Origin: Neisseria lactamica
GTDB lineage: Bacteria; Pseudomonadota; Gammaproteobacteria; Burkholderiales; Neisseriaceae
Direction: 5' to 3'
NCBI RefSeq assembly: GCF_901482445.1
Contig: NZ_LR590477.1
Coordinates: 1,426,001-1,490,000 of the forward strand
DNA length: 64,000 nucleotides
Below, piece by piece: positions 55,510 to 63,266 of this stretch. Below the pieces are notes generated by a model. The model had not been told where the DNA came from. It did no database searches and saw nothing but the letters and a program-made list of their open reading frames with translations. How positions within the stretch are numbered: the stretch's first letter is position 1; the number at the start of each line of letters is the position of its first letter. A program made the translations under genes and the position numbers.

Positions 55510-56606
55510 TCCGTATCGCCATCCTCGGCGGCGGCCTCTCGGGAAGGCTGACCGCATTACAGCTTGCAGAACAAGGTTATCGGATTGCACTTTTCGACAA
55601 AGGCAGCCGCCGGGGCGAACACGCCGCCGCCTATGTTGCCGCCGCGATGCTCGCGCCTGCGGCGGAAGCGGTCGAAGCCACGCCTGAAGTGGTCAGGCTG
55701 GGCAGGCAGAGCATTCCGCTTTGGCGCGGCATCCGATGCCGTCTGAACACGCACACGATGATGCAGGAAAACGGCAGCCTGATTGTGTGGCACGGGCAGG
55801 ACAAGCCTTTATCCAACGAGTTCGTCCGCCATCTCAAACGCGGCGGCGTAGCGGATGAGGAAATCGTCCGTTGGCGCGCCGACGACATCGCCGAACACGA
55901 ACCGCAACTCGGCGGACGGTTTTCAGACGGCCTTTACCTGCCGACCGAAGGCCAGCTCGACGGGCGGCAAATATTGTCTGCACTTGCCGACGCTTTGGAC
56001 GAACTGAACGTCCCTTGCCATTGGGAACACGAATGCGCCCCCGACGACTTGCAAGCCCAATATGACTGGCTGATTGACTGCCGCGGCTACGGCGCAAAAA
56101 CCGCGTGGAACCAAGCCCCCGAACACACCAGCACCTTGCGCGGCATACGCGGCGAAGTGGCGCGGGTTTACACGCCCGAAATCACGCTCAACCGCCCCGT
56201 GCGCCTGCTGCACCCGCGCTATCCGCTCTACATCGCCCCGAAAGAAAACCACGTCTTCGTCATCGGCGCGACCCAAATCGAAAGCGAAAGCCAAGCCCCT
56301 GCCGGCGTGCGTTCCGGGCTGGAACTCTTGTCCGCGCTCTATGCCGTCCACCCCGCTTTTGGCGAAGCCGACATCCTCGAAATCGCCGCCGGCCTGCGCC
56401 CCACGCTCAACCACCACAACCCAGAAATCCGTTACAGCCGCGAACGCCGCCTGATTGAAATCAACGGCCTTTTCCGCCACGGCTTCATGATTTCCCCCGC
56501 CGTAACCGCCGCCGCCGTCAGATTGGCAGTCGCCCTTTTTAACGGAAAAGACGCGCCCGAACGTGATGAAGAAAGCGGTTTGGCGTATATCCGAAGACAA
56601 GATTAA
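55506..56606 (+). CDS. thiO: Glycine oxidase ThiO
   Basis: An FAD enzyme that oxidises glycine to the iminoacetate used for the thiazole ring in aerobes. It has 366 residues. The dinucleotide motif is ILGGGLSGRLTALQLAEQGY at residues 6-25. The C-terminal block HGFMISPAVTAAAVRLAVAL matches DAO-type enzymes. It is the first full gene of thiO-thiE-thiS-thiG under a TPP riboswitch. GGAATTCCTT precedes its ATG. Confidence 0.93.
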   Translation: MIRIAILGGGLSGRLTALQLAEQGYRIALFDKGSRRGEHAAAYVAAAMLAPAAEAVEATPEVVRLGRQSIPLWRGIRCRLNTHTMMQENGSLIVWHGQDKPLSNEFVRHLKRGGVADEEIVRWRADDIAEHEPQLGGRFSDGLYLPTEGQLDGRQILSALADALDELNVPCHWEHECAPDDLQAQYDWLIDCRGYGAKTAWNQAPEHTSTLRGIRGEVARVYTPEITLNRPVRLLHPRYPLYIAPKENHVFVIGATQIESESQAPAGVRSGLELLSALYAVHPAFGEADILEIAAGLRPTLNHHNPEIRYSRERRLIEINGLFRHGFMISPAVTAAAVRLAVALFNGKDAPERDEESGLAYIRRQD

Positions 56607-56627
56607 AGCCGCCCGAAAGGACACCCC

Positions 56628-57245
56628 ATGACCTTCCCGCCCCTAAAATCCCCGCTCAAATTCTACGCCGTCGTCCCCACCGCCGATTGGGTGGAGCGCA
56701 TGGTCAAAGCAGGTGCCGACACGGTGCAACTGCGCTGCAAAACCCTGCACGGCGATGAATTGAAACGCAAAATCGAACGTTGCGCCGCAGCCTGTCAGGG
56801 CAGCCGTACGCAGCTTTTCATCAACGACCACTGGCGCGAAGCGATAGAAGCAGGCGCATACGGCGTGCATCTCGGGCAGGAAGACATGGACACCGCCGAC
56901 CTTGCCGCCATCGCCGCCGCCGGTTTGCGTTTGGGTTTGAGTACGCACTCCGCCGCCGAACTCGACCGCGCCCTGTCCGTACATCCCAGCTACGTCGCCA
57001 GCGGCGCGATTTTCCCGACCACGACCAAGCAAATGCCCACCGCCCCGCAAGGCTTGGACAAACTGCGCGAATACGTCAAACAGGCTCGCGGCACGCCCGT
57101 CGTCGCCATCGGCGGCATCGATTTGAACAACGCCCAAGCCGTGCTGGCAACAGGCGTATCCTCACTCGCCGCCGTCCGCGCCGTTACCGAAGCGGAAAAT
57201 CCCGAAGCGGCGGTTAAAGCGTTTCAGGCTTTGTGGAATGGATAA
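56628..57245 (+). CDS. thiE: Thiamin-phosphate synthase ThiE
   Basis: It joins the HMP pyrophosphate and thiazole phosphate moieties. It has 205 residues, a TIM barrel with ADTVQLRCKT, LFINDHWREAIEAGAYGVHLGQEDM and the phosphate loop VVAIGGIDLNN. ATG 56628 follows GGACACCCC. It lies 21 nt after thiO. Confidence 0.95.
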   Translation: MTFPPLKSPLKFYAVVPTADWVERMVKAGADTVQLRCKTLHGDELKRKIERCAAACQGSRTQLFINDHWREAIEAGAYGVHLGQEDMDTADLAAIAAAGLRLGLSTHSAAELDRALSVHPSYVASGAIFPTTTKQMPTAPQGLDKLREYVKQARGTPVVAIGGIDLNNAQAVLATGVSSLAAVRAVTEAENPEAAVKAFQALWNG

Positions 57246-57514
57246 AACCGAAACGAAGAAAATTCAATTTGCCGTGTCGGCGAAACTTAGCCCGTTATCG
57301 CAAATATGCTTAGTTTTAAATATGGCATATCATCAAATTCCGTCATTCCCGCGCAAGCGGGAATCCGCCGTAAAACTTGAGAAACCATCATTTGAAAAAC
57401 AGTTTCCGAATTTCAAAAATGGATTCCCGCCTACGCGGGAATGACGGCAACCGGTAAGCCGCGTATCCGAAATAAAGCAATTTGACCAGATAAATACAGA
57501 AATATCAAAAAACT
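57246..57514. repeat. dRS3 pair inside the thi operon
   Basis: dRS3 units lie at 57345-57364 and 57423-57442, enclosing a spacer related to NIMEs. The pair interrupts the gap between thiE and thiS and can fold into a long hairpin in the transcript. No gene is seen. Confidence 0.8.
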
Positions 57515-57709
57515 ATGAACATCATCTTAAACGGCGAACCCGCCGAACTTCACGGCACGACCGTTGCCGACCTCATCGCCCAAACCGCACCGCAACAGCC
57601 CTTTGCCGTGGCGGTCAACACCGTTTTCGTCCCCAAAGGCGCGTATGCGGAAACGGTTTTGAACGAAAACGACAAAGTCGACATCGTCCGCCCCGTCGTC
57701 GGCGGCTGA
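57515..57709 (+). CDS. thiS: Sulfur carrier protein ThiS
   Basis: A 64-residue ubiquitin-fold protein that ends in GG, the residue pair thiocarboxylated by a ThiF-type enzyme before sulfur delivery to the thiazole. The sequence runs MNIILNGEPAELHGTTVADL to VDIVRPVVGG. It lies between thiE and thiG. Confidence 0.95.
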   Translation: MNIILNGEPAELHGTTVADLIAQTAPQQPFAVAVNTVFVPKGAYAETVLNENDKVDIVRPVVGG

Positions 57710-57755
57710 ATGCCGTCTGAAGCCCCAAAGGCACGCCTCCGGCTTTCAGACGGCA
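57709..57755 (+). terminator. DUS-pair hairpin between thiS and thiG
   Basis: ATGCCGTCTGAAGCC and GGCTTTCAGACGGCAT form a strong stem directly after the thiS stop, without a T run. It may attenuate, but thiG must be read through. Confidence 0.65.
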
Positions 57756-57784
57756 TCGTATCCCAAACATATCAAGGAATTTTT

Positions 57785-58573
57785 ATGCTCACCCTATACG
57801 GAGAAACTTTCCCTTCACGGCTGCTGCTCGGTACGGCTGCCTACCCGACCCCCGAAATCCTCAAACAATCCATCCAAACCGCCCAGCCTGCGATGATTAC
57901 CGTCTCGCTGCGCCGCGCGGGAAGCGGTGGGGAGGCACACGGTCAGGGGTTTTGGTCGCTATTGGAAGAAAGCGGTATCCCGATGCTGCCGAACACAGCA
58001 GGCTGCCAAAGCGTGCAGGAAGCGGTTACGACGGCGCAGATGGCGCGCGAAGTGTTTGAAACCGATTGGATTAAGCTCGAACTCATCGGCGACGACGACA
58101 CCTTGCAGCCGGATGTGTTCCAACTTGTCGAAGCAGCGGAAATCCTAATTAAAGACGGCTTCAAAGTGCTGCCTTATTGCACCGAAGACCTGATTGCCTG
58201 CCGCCGCCTGCTCGACGCGGGCTGTCAGGCGTTGATGCCGTGGGCGGCTCCGATCGGCACGGGTTTGGGCGCGGTTCACGCCTATGCGCTCAAAGTCCTG
58301 CGCGAACGCCTGCCCGACACGCCGCTGATTATCGACGCGGGCTTGGGCTTGCCTTCTCAAGCGGCGCAAGTGATGGAATGGGGCTTTGACGGCGTGCTTT
58401 TGAACACCGCCGTTTCCCGCAGCGGCGATCCGGTCAATATGGCGCGCGCCTTCGCACTCGCCGTCGAATCCGGACGGCTGGCATTTGAAGCCGAACCGGT
58501 CGAGGCGCGCACCAAAGCGCAAGCGAGTACGCCGACCGTGGGGCAGCCGTTTTGGCATTCGGCGGAATATTGA
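57785..58573 (+). CDS. thiG: Thiazole synthase ThiG
   Basis: It forms the thiazole ring from DXP, ThiS-thiocarboxylate and iminoglycine. It has 262 residues from ATG 57785 (after AAGGAATTTTT). The Schiff-base lysine is K97 in DWIKLELIGDD. LMPWAAPIGTGLGA and DAGLGLPSQAAQVME are the phosphate and substrate loops. It is the last gene of the operon, followed by a DUS-pair hairpin. Confidence 0.95.
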   Translation: MLTLYGETFPSRLLLGTAAYPTPEILKQSIQTAQPAMITVSLRRAGSGGEAHGQGFWSLLEESGIPMLPNTAGCQSVQEAVTTAQMAREVFETDWIKLELIGDDDTLQPDVFQLVEAAEILIKDGFKVLPYCTEDLIACRRLLDAGCQALMPWAAPIGTGLGAVHAYALKVLRERLPDTPLIIDAGLGLPSQAAQVMEWGFDGVLLNTAVSRSGDPVNMARAFALAVESGRLAFEAEPVEARTKAQASTPTVGQPFWHSAEY

Positions 58574-58583
58574 AAAAGGCGGC

Positions 58584-58614
58584 AAAAATGCCGTCTGAAG
58601 GCTTCAGACGGCAT
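58584..58614 (+). terminator. DUS-pair hairpin after thiG
   Basis: AATGCCGTCTGAA/TTCAGACGGCAT with a minimal loop, 10 nt past the thiG stop. Confidence 0.8.
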
Positions 58615-58666
58615 CGCGGCTCAAAACGGCGGCAGCCTGAAACGGACAAACCGCCATTCCCCGGCA

Positions 58667-59086
58667 TCACGGCTTTGTCGTGAGGAACAGGGAAACCGGC
58701 CGGAAAACCTTGCCGCCCGCCCCGATGCCGCAACCAACGAAACACCCGGCCTCCACGGTGCGCAGGCTGCCGCGCAAGCCCCAAGTACGGCAACAGAAGA
58801 AGCGTTTTGTTGTTGTTTGAATACATTTAAAAATACCTAAAGCCATCCGTAAGTCTTCATCCGCAACGGTTTCACCGCTTTCGCATCCCGAATCCACGCT
58901 CAAACACCCCCGAATGACAACCCTGTCCGCGCCAAATCGGACAGACGTTTCAAACACGGCAGGCTTCTTTCCGACAGGCACGAAGCCCCCGGTTATGCCT
59001 GCCGACCCCGATTTGTCCGGCACAATGAAAGTCTGCCAATCCGAATCGCCAACATCGGCAAATAGTTTAATTTGTTTATTTTTCAT
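58667..59086 (-). CDS. Hypothetical protein (doubtful)
   Basis: A frame of about 139 codons starts MKNKQIKLFADVGDSDW. The N-terminal half looks protein-like (FVPVGKKPAVFETSVRFG), while the C-terminal part is cysteine- and glycine-rich and unusual. No family is recognised. It could be a lineage-specific gene or a chance frame. It lies upstream of the NrrF promoter on the other strand. Confidence 0.3.
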   Translation of the reverse strand: MKNKQIKLFADVGDSDWQTFIVPDKSGSAGITGGFVPVGKKPAVFETSVRFGADRVVIRGCLSVDSGCESGETVADEDLRMALGIFKCIQTTTKRFFCCRTWGLRGSLRTVEAGCFVGCGIGAGGKVFRPVSLFLTTKP

Positions 59087-59123
59087 CGTATTACAAAAAA
59101 TCCACATTTATTTTTAAATTTTT

Positions 59124-59152
59124 ATTGATAATTATTATTATTAGCGTATAAT
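59124..59152 (+). promoter_or_regulatory. Fur-controlled promoter of NrrF
   Basis: The -35 TTGATA (59125-59130) and -10 TATAAT (59147-59152) are 16 bp apart. The AT-rich ATTGATAATTATTATTATTA between and over them is a good Fur-box match, which explains iron repression. Confidence 0.8.
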
Positions 59153-59158
59153 CAAAAC

Positions 59159-59318
59159 CACTCGGAAGTCGTCCATTCCGAACCATTAAACACCGTGTTC
59201 CCTCATCATTCACTTTTACACTTGGAGTCGGCATATACGAGACATACATTCCTTTTTATATATCAGATACTCAAAACCGAAACGCCAAACCCACCTTCGC
59301 GGTGGGTTTGGCGTTTAT
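59159..59318 (+). ncRNA. nrrF: NrrF small RNA
   Basis: NrrF is the neisserial iron- and Fur-regulated sRNA that lowers succinate dehydrogenase mRNA when iron is scarce. The call rests on the Fur-box promoter, a length of about 160 nt and the terminator at 59280-59316. Its place beside the thi operon and the SPOR gene agrees with what I recall of the meningococcal locus. Confidence 0.85.
59280..59316. terminator. Bidirectional terminator of NrrF and the SPOR gene
   Basis: AAACGCCAAACCCACC and GGTGGGTTTGGCGTTT form a 16-bp perfect stem with a 5-nt loop. It has T at one end and A at the other, so it can serve both strands. Confidence 0.92.
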
Positions 59319-59334
59319 CGTCAGGCTTTCGCGC

Positions 59335-60159
59335 CTATTTGCAAGACTTGAGGTTCAGTTTGCCGTATGGGGACGTGATTTTACGGATTTCGTCCGCATC
59401 GGAAGCATTCACGCCGGTAAACAAAACCGTCATACGCGACACGCTCAAAGAATCGTCCTGCCGGCCGGTTTCCGCAGCGCGTTCGACAATATGCGCCCCG
59501 CCGAATCCCGCGCCGGCAAGCCGGTTTTGCAGGGCTTGGGCGTTTTCCCGGCTGCTGCCGACACCCAAACTTAATGCGCCGTCAAACGGTATGGGGTTGA
59601 AACCTTTGGCAGACAGCTCCGCCGCCTGATTTTCGGCATCGGCGGAAACGGGCAGGACGACGCGGTAGATTTTGCCGGCGGATTTGGCTTGGGCGGTGCG
59701 TTTTTCGACGCTTCTGCTGGCAACGTGCGACCATTTGCCCAAAAGCCCTTTGATCCGGTGGTAGTCGTCTTCGTCCATCGTGAGGCTTGCCTGCGCGGCG
59801 CATAAGGCATCCGCCGCACCGTTTTCGCGTTCCGCCTGCGCCTTTTCGGCGGCGAGTTTTTCGCGGCGGGCTTTTTCCTCGCGCTGTTTTTTCTCTTTGA
59901 GCTTTTTCTGCTCCGCTTCTTTCTTCAAGCGCAACTGCTCCGCCTGTTCTTCGCTCAGGATGTCGCCCTGTTTGAGCAGTGCCGCCGTATCCTCCACGGA
60001 TGCAGCCGCATTGCCGGCGGCGGGCGTTGCGAGGGGCGTGTTTTCGACGGCCCGGTTTTCCGGCACGCCGCCCGCCGCTTTAACGGCTAATTTATAACCC
60101 ACCGTGCCGCCGAATACGGCAATATTGAGTACCGCCAAAAGGGTAAAGAGCCATTTCAT
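59335..60159 (-). CDS. SPOR-domain membrane protein
   Basis: A 274-residue inner-membrane protein with one N-terminal helix (WLFTLLAVLNIAVFGGTVGY). A long basic and acidic coiled coil, about residues 88-140 (KKEAEQKKLKEKKQREEKAR), follows. A C-terminal SPOR-like domain (YRVVLPVSADAENQAAELSA and on) should bind denuded peptidoglycan at the septum. The start is ATG 60159 after AGGAAATTCTA. It is probably translated with birA-coaX upstream, 112 nt away. Confidence 0.85.
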   Translation of the reverse strand: MKWLFTLLAVLNIAVFGGTVGYKLAVKAAGGVPENRAVENTPLATPAAGNAAASVEDTAALLKQGDILSEEQAEQLRLKKEAEQKKLKEKKQREEKARREKLAAEKAQAERENGAADALCAAQASLTMDEDDYHRIKGLLGKWSHVASRSVEKRTAQAKSAGKIYRVVLPVSADAENQAAELSAKGFNPIPFDGALSLGVGSSRENAQALQNRLAGAGFGGAHIVERAAETGRQDDSLSVSRMTVLFTGVNASDADEIRKITSPYGKLNLKSCK

Positions 60160-60271
60160 TAGAATTTCCTCAATGTTTGAAACCCCGCCCGCCCGGGCGG
60201 CAGTCTGTCGGGCGGCAGAATCCGGACGGATTCGGACGGATGCCGCCCCGTGTTGAAAAAGGGTGTATTTT

Positions 60272-62047
60272 TTAATGTTCCGATTCCCCGCCTTCGGCGG
60301 CAATCATGTTCAACAACCCGTGGATGACGAGGTTGTCCGCCACACGCACGGTATTTTCCGCCAAAAATGCAGGCGGCAGGGCTTCTGCGACTTTTGCCGC
60401 GCCGCCGCCGGTCATCACGACATCGACCGGCTTTCCCGCCCCGATTTTTTCTTTCAAACGCCCGTGCATCATCATTATCGAGCCGCAAACCGCATCCATC
60501 ATACCGCTGGCGATGGCGTTGCTTGTGGTGGTCGGGAAAGGGTAACGCTTGCCGGCGGGGCGGTTGAGGTTGGCGGTTCGGACGGCGAGCGATTCTTTCA
60601 TCAGGTGGAAGCCGGGCATGATGGTTCCGCCGAGATAATGTCCGTCATCGGTGAGCGCGTCAACCGTTACCGCCGTGCCGCAACTGACGACGACGCAGGC
60701 GTTGCGGCTGAAGCGGCGGCTGCCCAAGGCGTTGAACCAGCGGTCGGAACCGTGTTCTTCGGGGTGGCGGTAGTGGTTGCGTATGCCCAAAGCCTGTGCG
60801 GAAGACGGCAGCCACTCGATTGTACTTGCGAGCTGTTCCTGAACCTGTGCCTTTTTTGATTCCCCGCACACGGCGCAACCGACAATACGGACGCGTTCAT
60901 CCGCCTTTTCCGCCCACTCCGCGCCCAAAGGCGACAAATCGCGGTACGGCGCGCTGCCGACGGTTGCGAACGTGCCGTTTTCCACCCACGCCCACTTGAG
61001 CCGGCTGTTGCCGCCGTCCAACAGCAGCAAACGTTCCGGCTCCCGCCGCTTCGGCACGGAAACCGGCCTGTCATCGGGCCGCAGGCTGATTTCGCCGCTG
61101 ACGGCGGTTTGCCTGCCCGCCGCAGTGTCCAAATGCAATACGCCTTTTTCATCCACACCCCTGACCGTGCCTTCGCACACGGTTTCTCCGTCGCGCAACA
61201 GCAATACCGCCTTGCCGTGGTCGCGGTTGGCCGTTTCGTATTCCTTTAAAAACGGCGCGAACCCTTCTTCCGCATATTGTTCCAACACCGCGTCCAGTTC
61301 CGCCAACAATGTTTCCAGCAACACGGCGGCACCGATACTGCCCCGCCGCGATGCCGTCTGAAGCAGCGATTGCACGGAAGCGGCGTTTTCCACTTCCTTG
61401 GGCAGGACAAAATTGATGCCGATGCCGACGACGGCAACCGTCTTGCCGCCCGCCCTGACCGTTTCAATCAGGATGCCGCCTAATTTGTCGCGCCCCACGA
61501 CCAAATCGTTGGGCCACTTGATCTGCACGTCCAAACCCAAACGCAACAAAGCTCGGCGGCACGCCACTGCCGTTGCCGGCGACAGCGAACCCAGCTCATA
61601 TTGCGGCCGGTCAAACACCCGGCCGAAACTGAACATCAGGCACTCGCCCAAACGGTGCGACCACTTCCGCCCCTGCCGCCCCCTGCCCTTACTTTGCAGG
61701 TGGGTCACGCATACGGTTTTGTGCGCCTTGTCCGGCGAAGTCCGCGCCAGCTCTAATATCTCGTCGTTGCTGGACGCGCACTCGTGTTTCAATGCCGTCT
61801 GAAAACCCGACCTTTCCCCCAACGCGCGCAAACCTTCGGCATCGAAAACCGCCAGCGGGCGCACCAGCCGCCAATAACCGTCGTGCCGGCGCAGCAGCCC
61901 GCGTATATGCGCCGGCATCTGCTGCCAAAAACCGTTCAACTGTTGCGGCTTCATCTCCGCCATACGCGCCAATTGCAGAACGTGTTGCGGCAGCCCGTCC
62001 GCAAGTTCCGCCAAAATCCGCCATTGCCGGGGGGTTAAAACCGTCAT
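60272..62047 (-). CDS. Bifunctional biotin-protein ligase BirA / type III pantothenate kinase CoaX
   Basis: The 591-residue fusion has an N-terminal winged helix (residues 1-65) and a BirA catalytic domain with SKGRGRQGRKW (119-129) and KWPND (178-182). The BirA C-terminal SH3-like part runs to about 325. The CoaX domain then starts with LLLDGGNSRLKWAW at 341-354. CoaX makes 4'-phosphopantothenate for CoA and BirA biotinylates acetyl-CoA carboxylase. The fusion is known in Neisseria and relatives. Its start overlaps the stop of the heptose gene by 4 nt (ATGA). Confidence 0.95.
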   Translation of the reverse strand: MTVLTPRQWRILAELADGLPQHVLQLARMAEMKPQQLNGFWQQMPAHIRGLLRRHDGYWRLVRPLAVFDAEGLRALGERSGFQTALKHECASSNDEILELARTSPDKAHKTVCVTHLQSKGRGRQGRKWSHRLGECLMFSFGRVFDRPQYELGSLSPATAVACRRALLRLGLDVQIKWPNDLVVGRDKLGGILIETVRAGGKTVAVVGIGINFVLPKEVENAASVQSLLQTASRRGSIGAAVLLETLLAELDAVLEQYAEEGFAPFLKEYETANRDHGKAVLLLRDGETVCEGTVRGVDEKGVLHLDTAAGRQTAVSGEISLRPDDRPVSVPKRREPERLLLLDGGNSRLKWAWVENGTFATVGSAPYRDLSPLGAEWAEKADERVRIVGCAVCGESKKAQVQEQLASTIEWLPSSAQALGIRNHYRHPEEHGSDRWFNALGSRRFSRNACVVVSCGTAVTVDALTDDGHYLGGTIMPGFHLMKESLAVRTANLNRPAGKRYPFPTTTSNAIASGMMDAVCGSIMMMHGRLKEKIGAGKPVDVVMTGGGAAKVAEALPPAFLAENTVRVADNLVIHGLLNMIAAEGGESEH

Positions 62048-62550
62048 TTTCCGCCCTCTGCCGCACGGATTTTCGCCAAAGTCTTCGTCGTCGAAGTCTG
62101 GTGCAGAAACGGAATTGAAAACACCTTGCCGCCGCGCGCCAGCGTTTCCGCCGCCCCGACAATCTTATCCGCAGCCCAATCGCCGCCCTTGACCAAAATC
62201 TCAGGTTTGACCGCCTCAATCAACGCCGCCGGCGTATCCTCGTCAAACCACGTTACCAAATCCACACTTTCCAACGCGGCGGCAACGGCGGCACGGTTTT
62301 CCAAAGGATTAATCGGGCGGTCGCCGCCCTTGCCCAAACGGCGTACCGAAGCATCCGTATTCAACGCCAGCACCAACGCACCCCCCATCGAACGCGCCTG
62401 CGCCAGATAAGTAACATGCCCCCTGTGGAGGATGTCGAAACAGCCGTTGGTAAACACCAGCGGGCGCGGCAACAACGCCAAACGCGCCGCCAACGACTCG
62501 GGCGGACAGATTTTCGATTCAAAATCAGGGACAGACCAAGCGTCAACCAT
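62044..62550 (-). CDS. D-glycero-beta-D-manno-heptose 1-phosphate adenylyltransferase
   Basis: A lipooligosaccharide core precursor enzyme making ADP-heptose. The 168-residue product corresponds to the second (adenylyltransferase) half of HldE/RfaE. The nucleotidyl site is FTNGCFDILHRGH (33-45). LNTDASVRRLGKGGDRPINP and KGGDWAADKIVG follow. The start is ATG 62550 with GGAGG 6 nt upstream; longer frames run into the tRNA cluster. The kinase half is encoded elsewhere. Confidence 0.93.
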   Translation of the reverse strand: MVDAWSVPDFESKICPPESLAARLALLPRPLVFTNGCFDILHRGHVTYLAQARSMGGALVLALNTDASVRRLGKGGDRPINPLENRAAVAAALESVDLVTWFDEDTPAALIEAVKPEILVKGGDWAADKIVGAAETLARGGKVFSIPFLHQTSTTKTLAKIRAAEGGK

Positions 62551-62631
62551 CAAAGCCTCCGACAAAAACCATAAAAGACAGAAAAACCCACATGATACAG
62601 AAGCATATGCGAAAGGCAAAGCCGGCGGCGC

Positions 62632-62682
62632 AAATGCCGTCTGAAGCGGTTTCCGTATGACCGGCCCGGCTTTCAGACGGCA
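62632..62682. terminator. Inverted DUS pair between the tRNA-His gene and the heptose gene
   Basis: ATGCCGTCTGAAGC and GCTTTCAGACGGCAT flank a 23-nt loop about 80 nt downstream of tRNA-His. It probably ends the tRNA transcript. Confidence 0.7.
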
Positions 62683-62761
62683 TACCGCCGCACCGGTACG
62701 ACGGCGCGGACAGTACGCGCAAACGGAAAAAGACCCGTACCGAAAAGTACGGGCCTTTATC

Positions 62762-62839
62762 TGGGGTGGCTGATGGGGCTCGAACCCACGACAACCGGAA
62801 TCACAATCCGGGGCTTCTACCAACTGAGCTACAGCCACC
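62762..62839 (-). tRNA. tRNA-His (GTG)
   Basis: The cloverleaf read on the minus strand begins GGTGGCTGTAGCTCAG with the extra G at -1. It has anticodon loop GATTGTGATTCC and ends with encoded CCA. Confidence 0.95.
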
Positions 62840-62865
62840 ATAAAAACGGTTTTCAATCAAATTCT

Positions 62866-62942
62866 TGGCACGCCCGACAGGAATCGAACCTGTAACCCCC
62901 GACTTAGAAGGTCGGTGCTCTATCCGGTTGAGCTACGGGCGC
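62866..62942 (-). tRNA. tRNA-Arg (TCT)
   Basis: The minus strand begins GCGCCCGTAGCTCAACCGG, with anticodon stem-loop CCGACCTTCTAAGTCGG and encoded CCA. Confidence 0.95.
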
Positions 62943-62966
62943 TCATGCCGATTCGTGCTGATTGAT

Positions 62967-63044
62967 TGGTCGGGGCGGTGGGATTCGAACTCACGACCCT
63001 CTGCTCCCAAAGCAGATGCGCTAACCGGGCTGCGCTACGCCCCG
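62967..63044 (-). tRNA. tRNA-Pro (TGG)
   Basis: The minus strand begins CGGGGCGTAGCGCAG, with anticodon stem-loop TCTGCTTTGGGAGCAGA and CCCCGACCA at the 3' end. Confidence 0.95.
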
Positions 63045-63058
63045 ACTTGAAGAACTGA

Positions 63059-63087
63059 ATCATACAATGGCGGGGAAAACGCGTCAA
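63059..63087 (-). promoter_or_regulatory. Promoter of the tRNA Pro-Arg-His cluster
   Basis: Minus strand: TTGACG (63082-63087) and TATGAT (63059-63064), spaced 17 bp, 15 bp before tRNA-Pro. Confidence 0.85.
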
Positions 63088-63266
63088 CGCTTATTTTTGA
63101 AATTCCCGTATAAGCGGCATAGTATTTTGATTTGGAAAAACATTTAACCCGATTCAAAACCCAAGCCCTATTTCCGGATCAATTTATTTCCCGCATCCTG
63201 CTGTAAAAATATACGGAAAATGCGATAATTTTCAGCATTTTCTACCTGTTTAACAAAAGGACGGAT

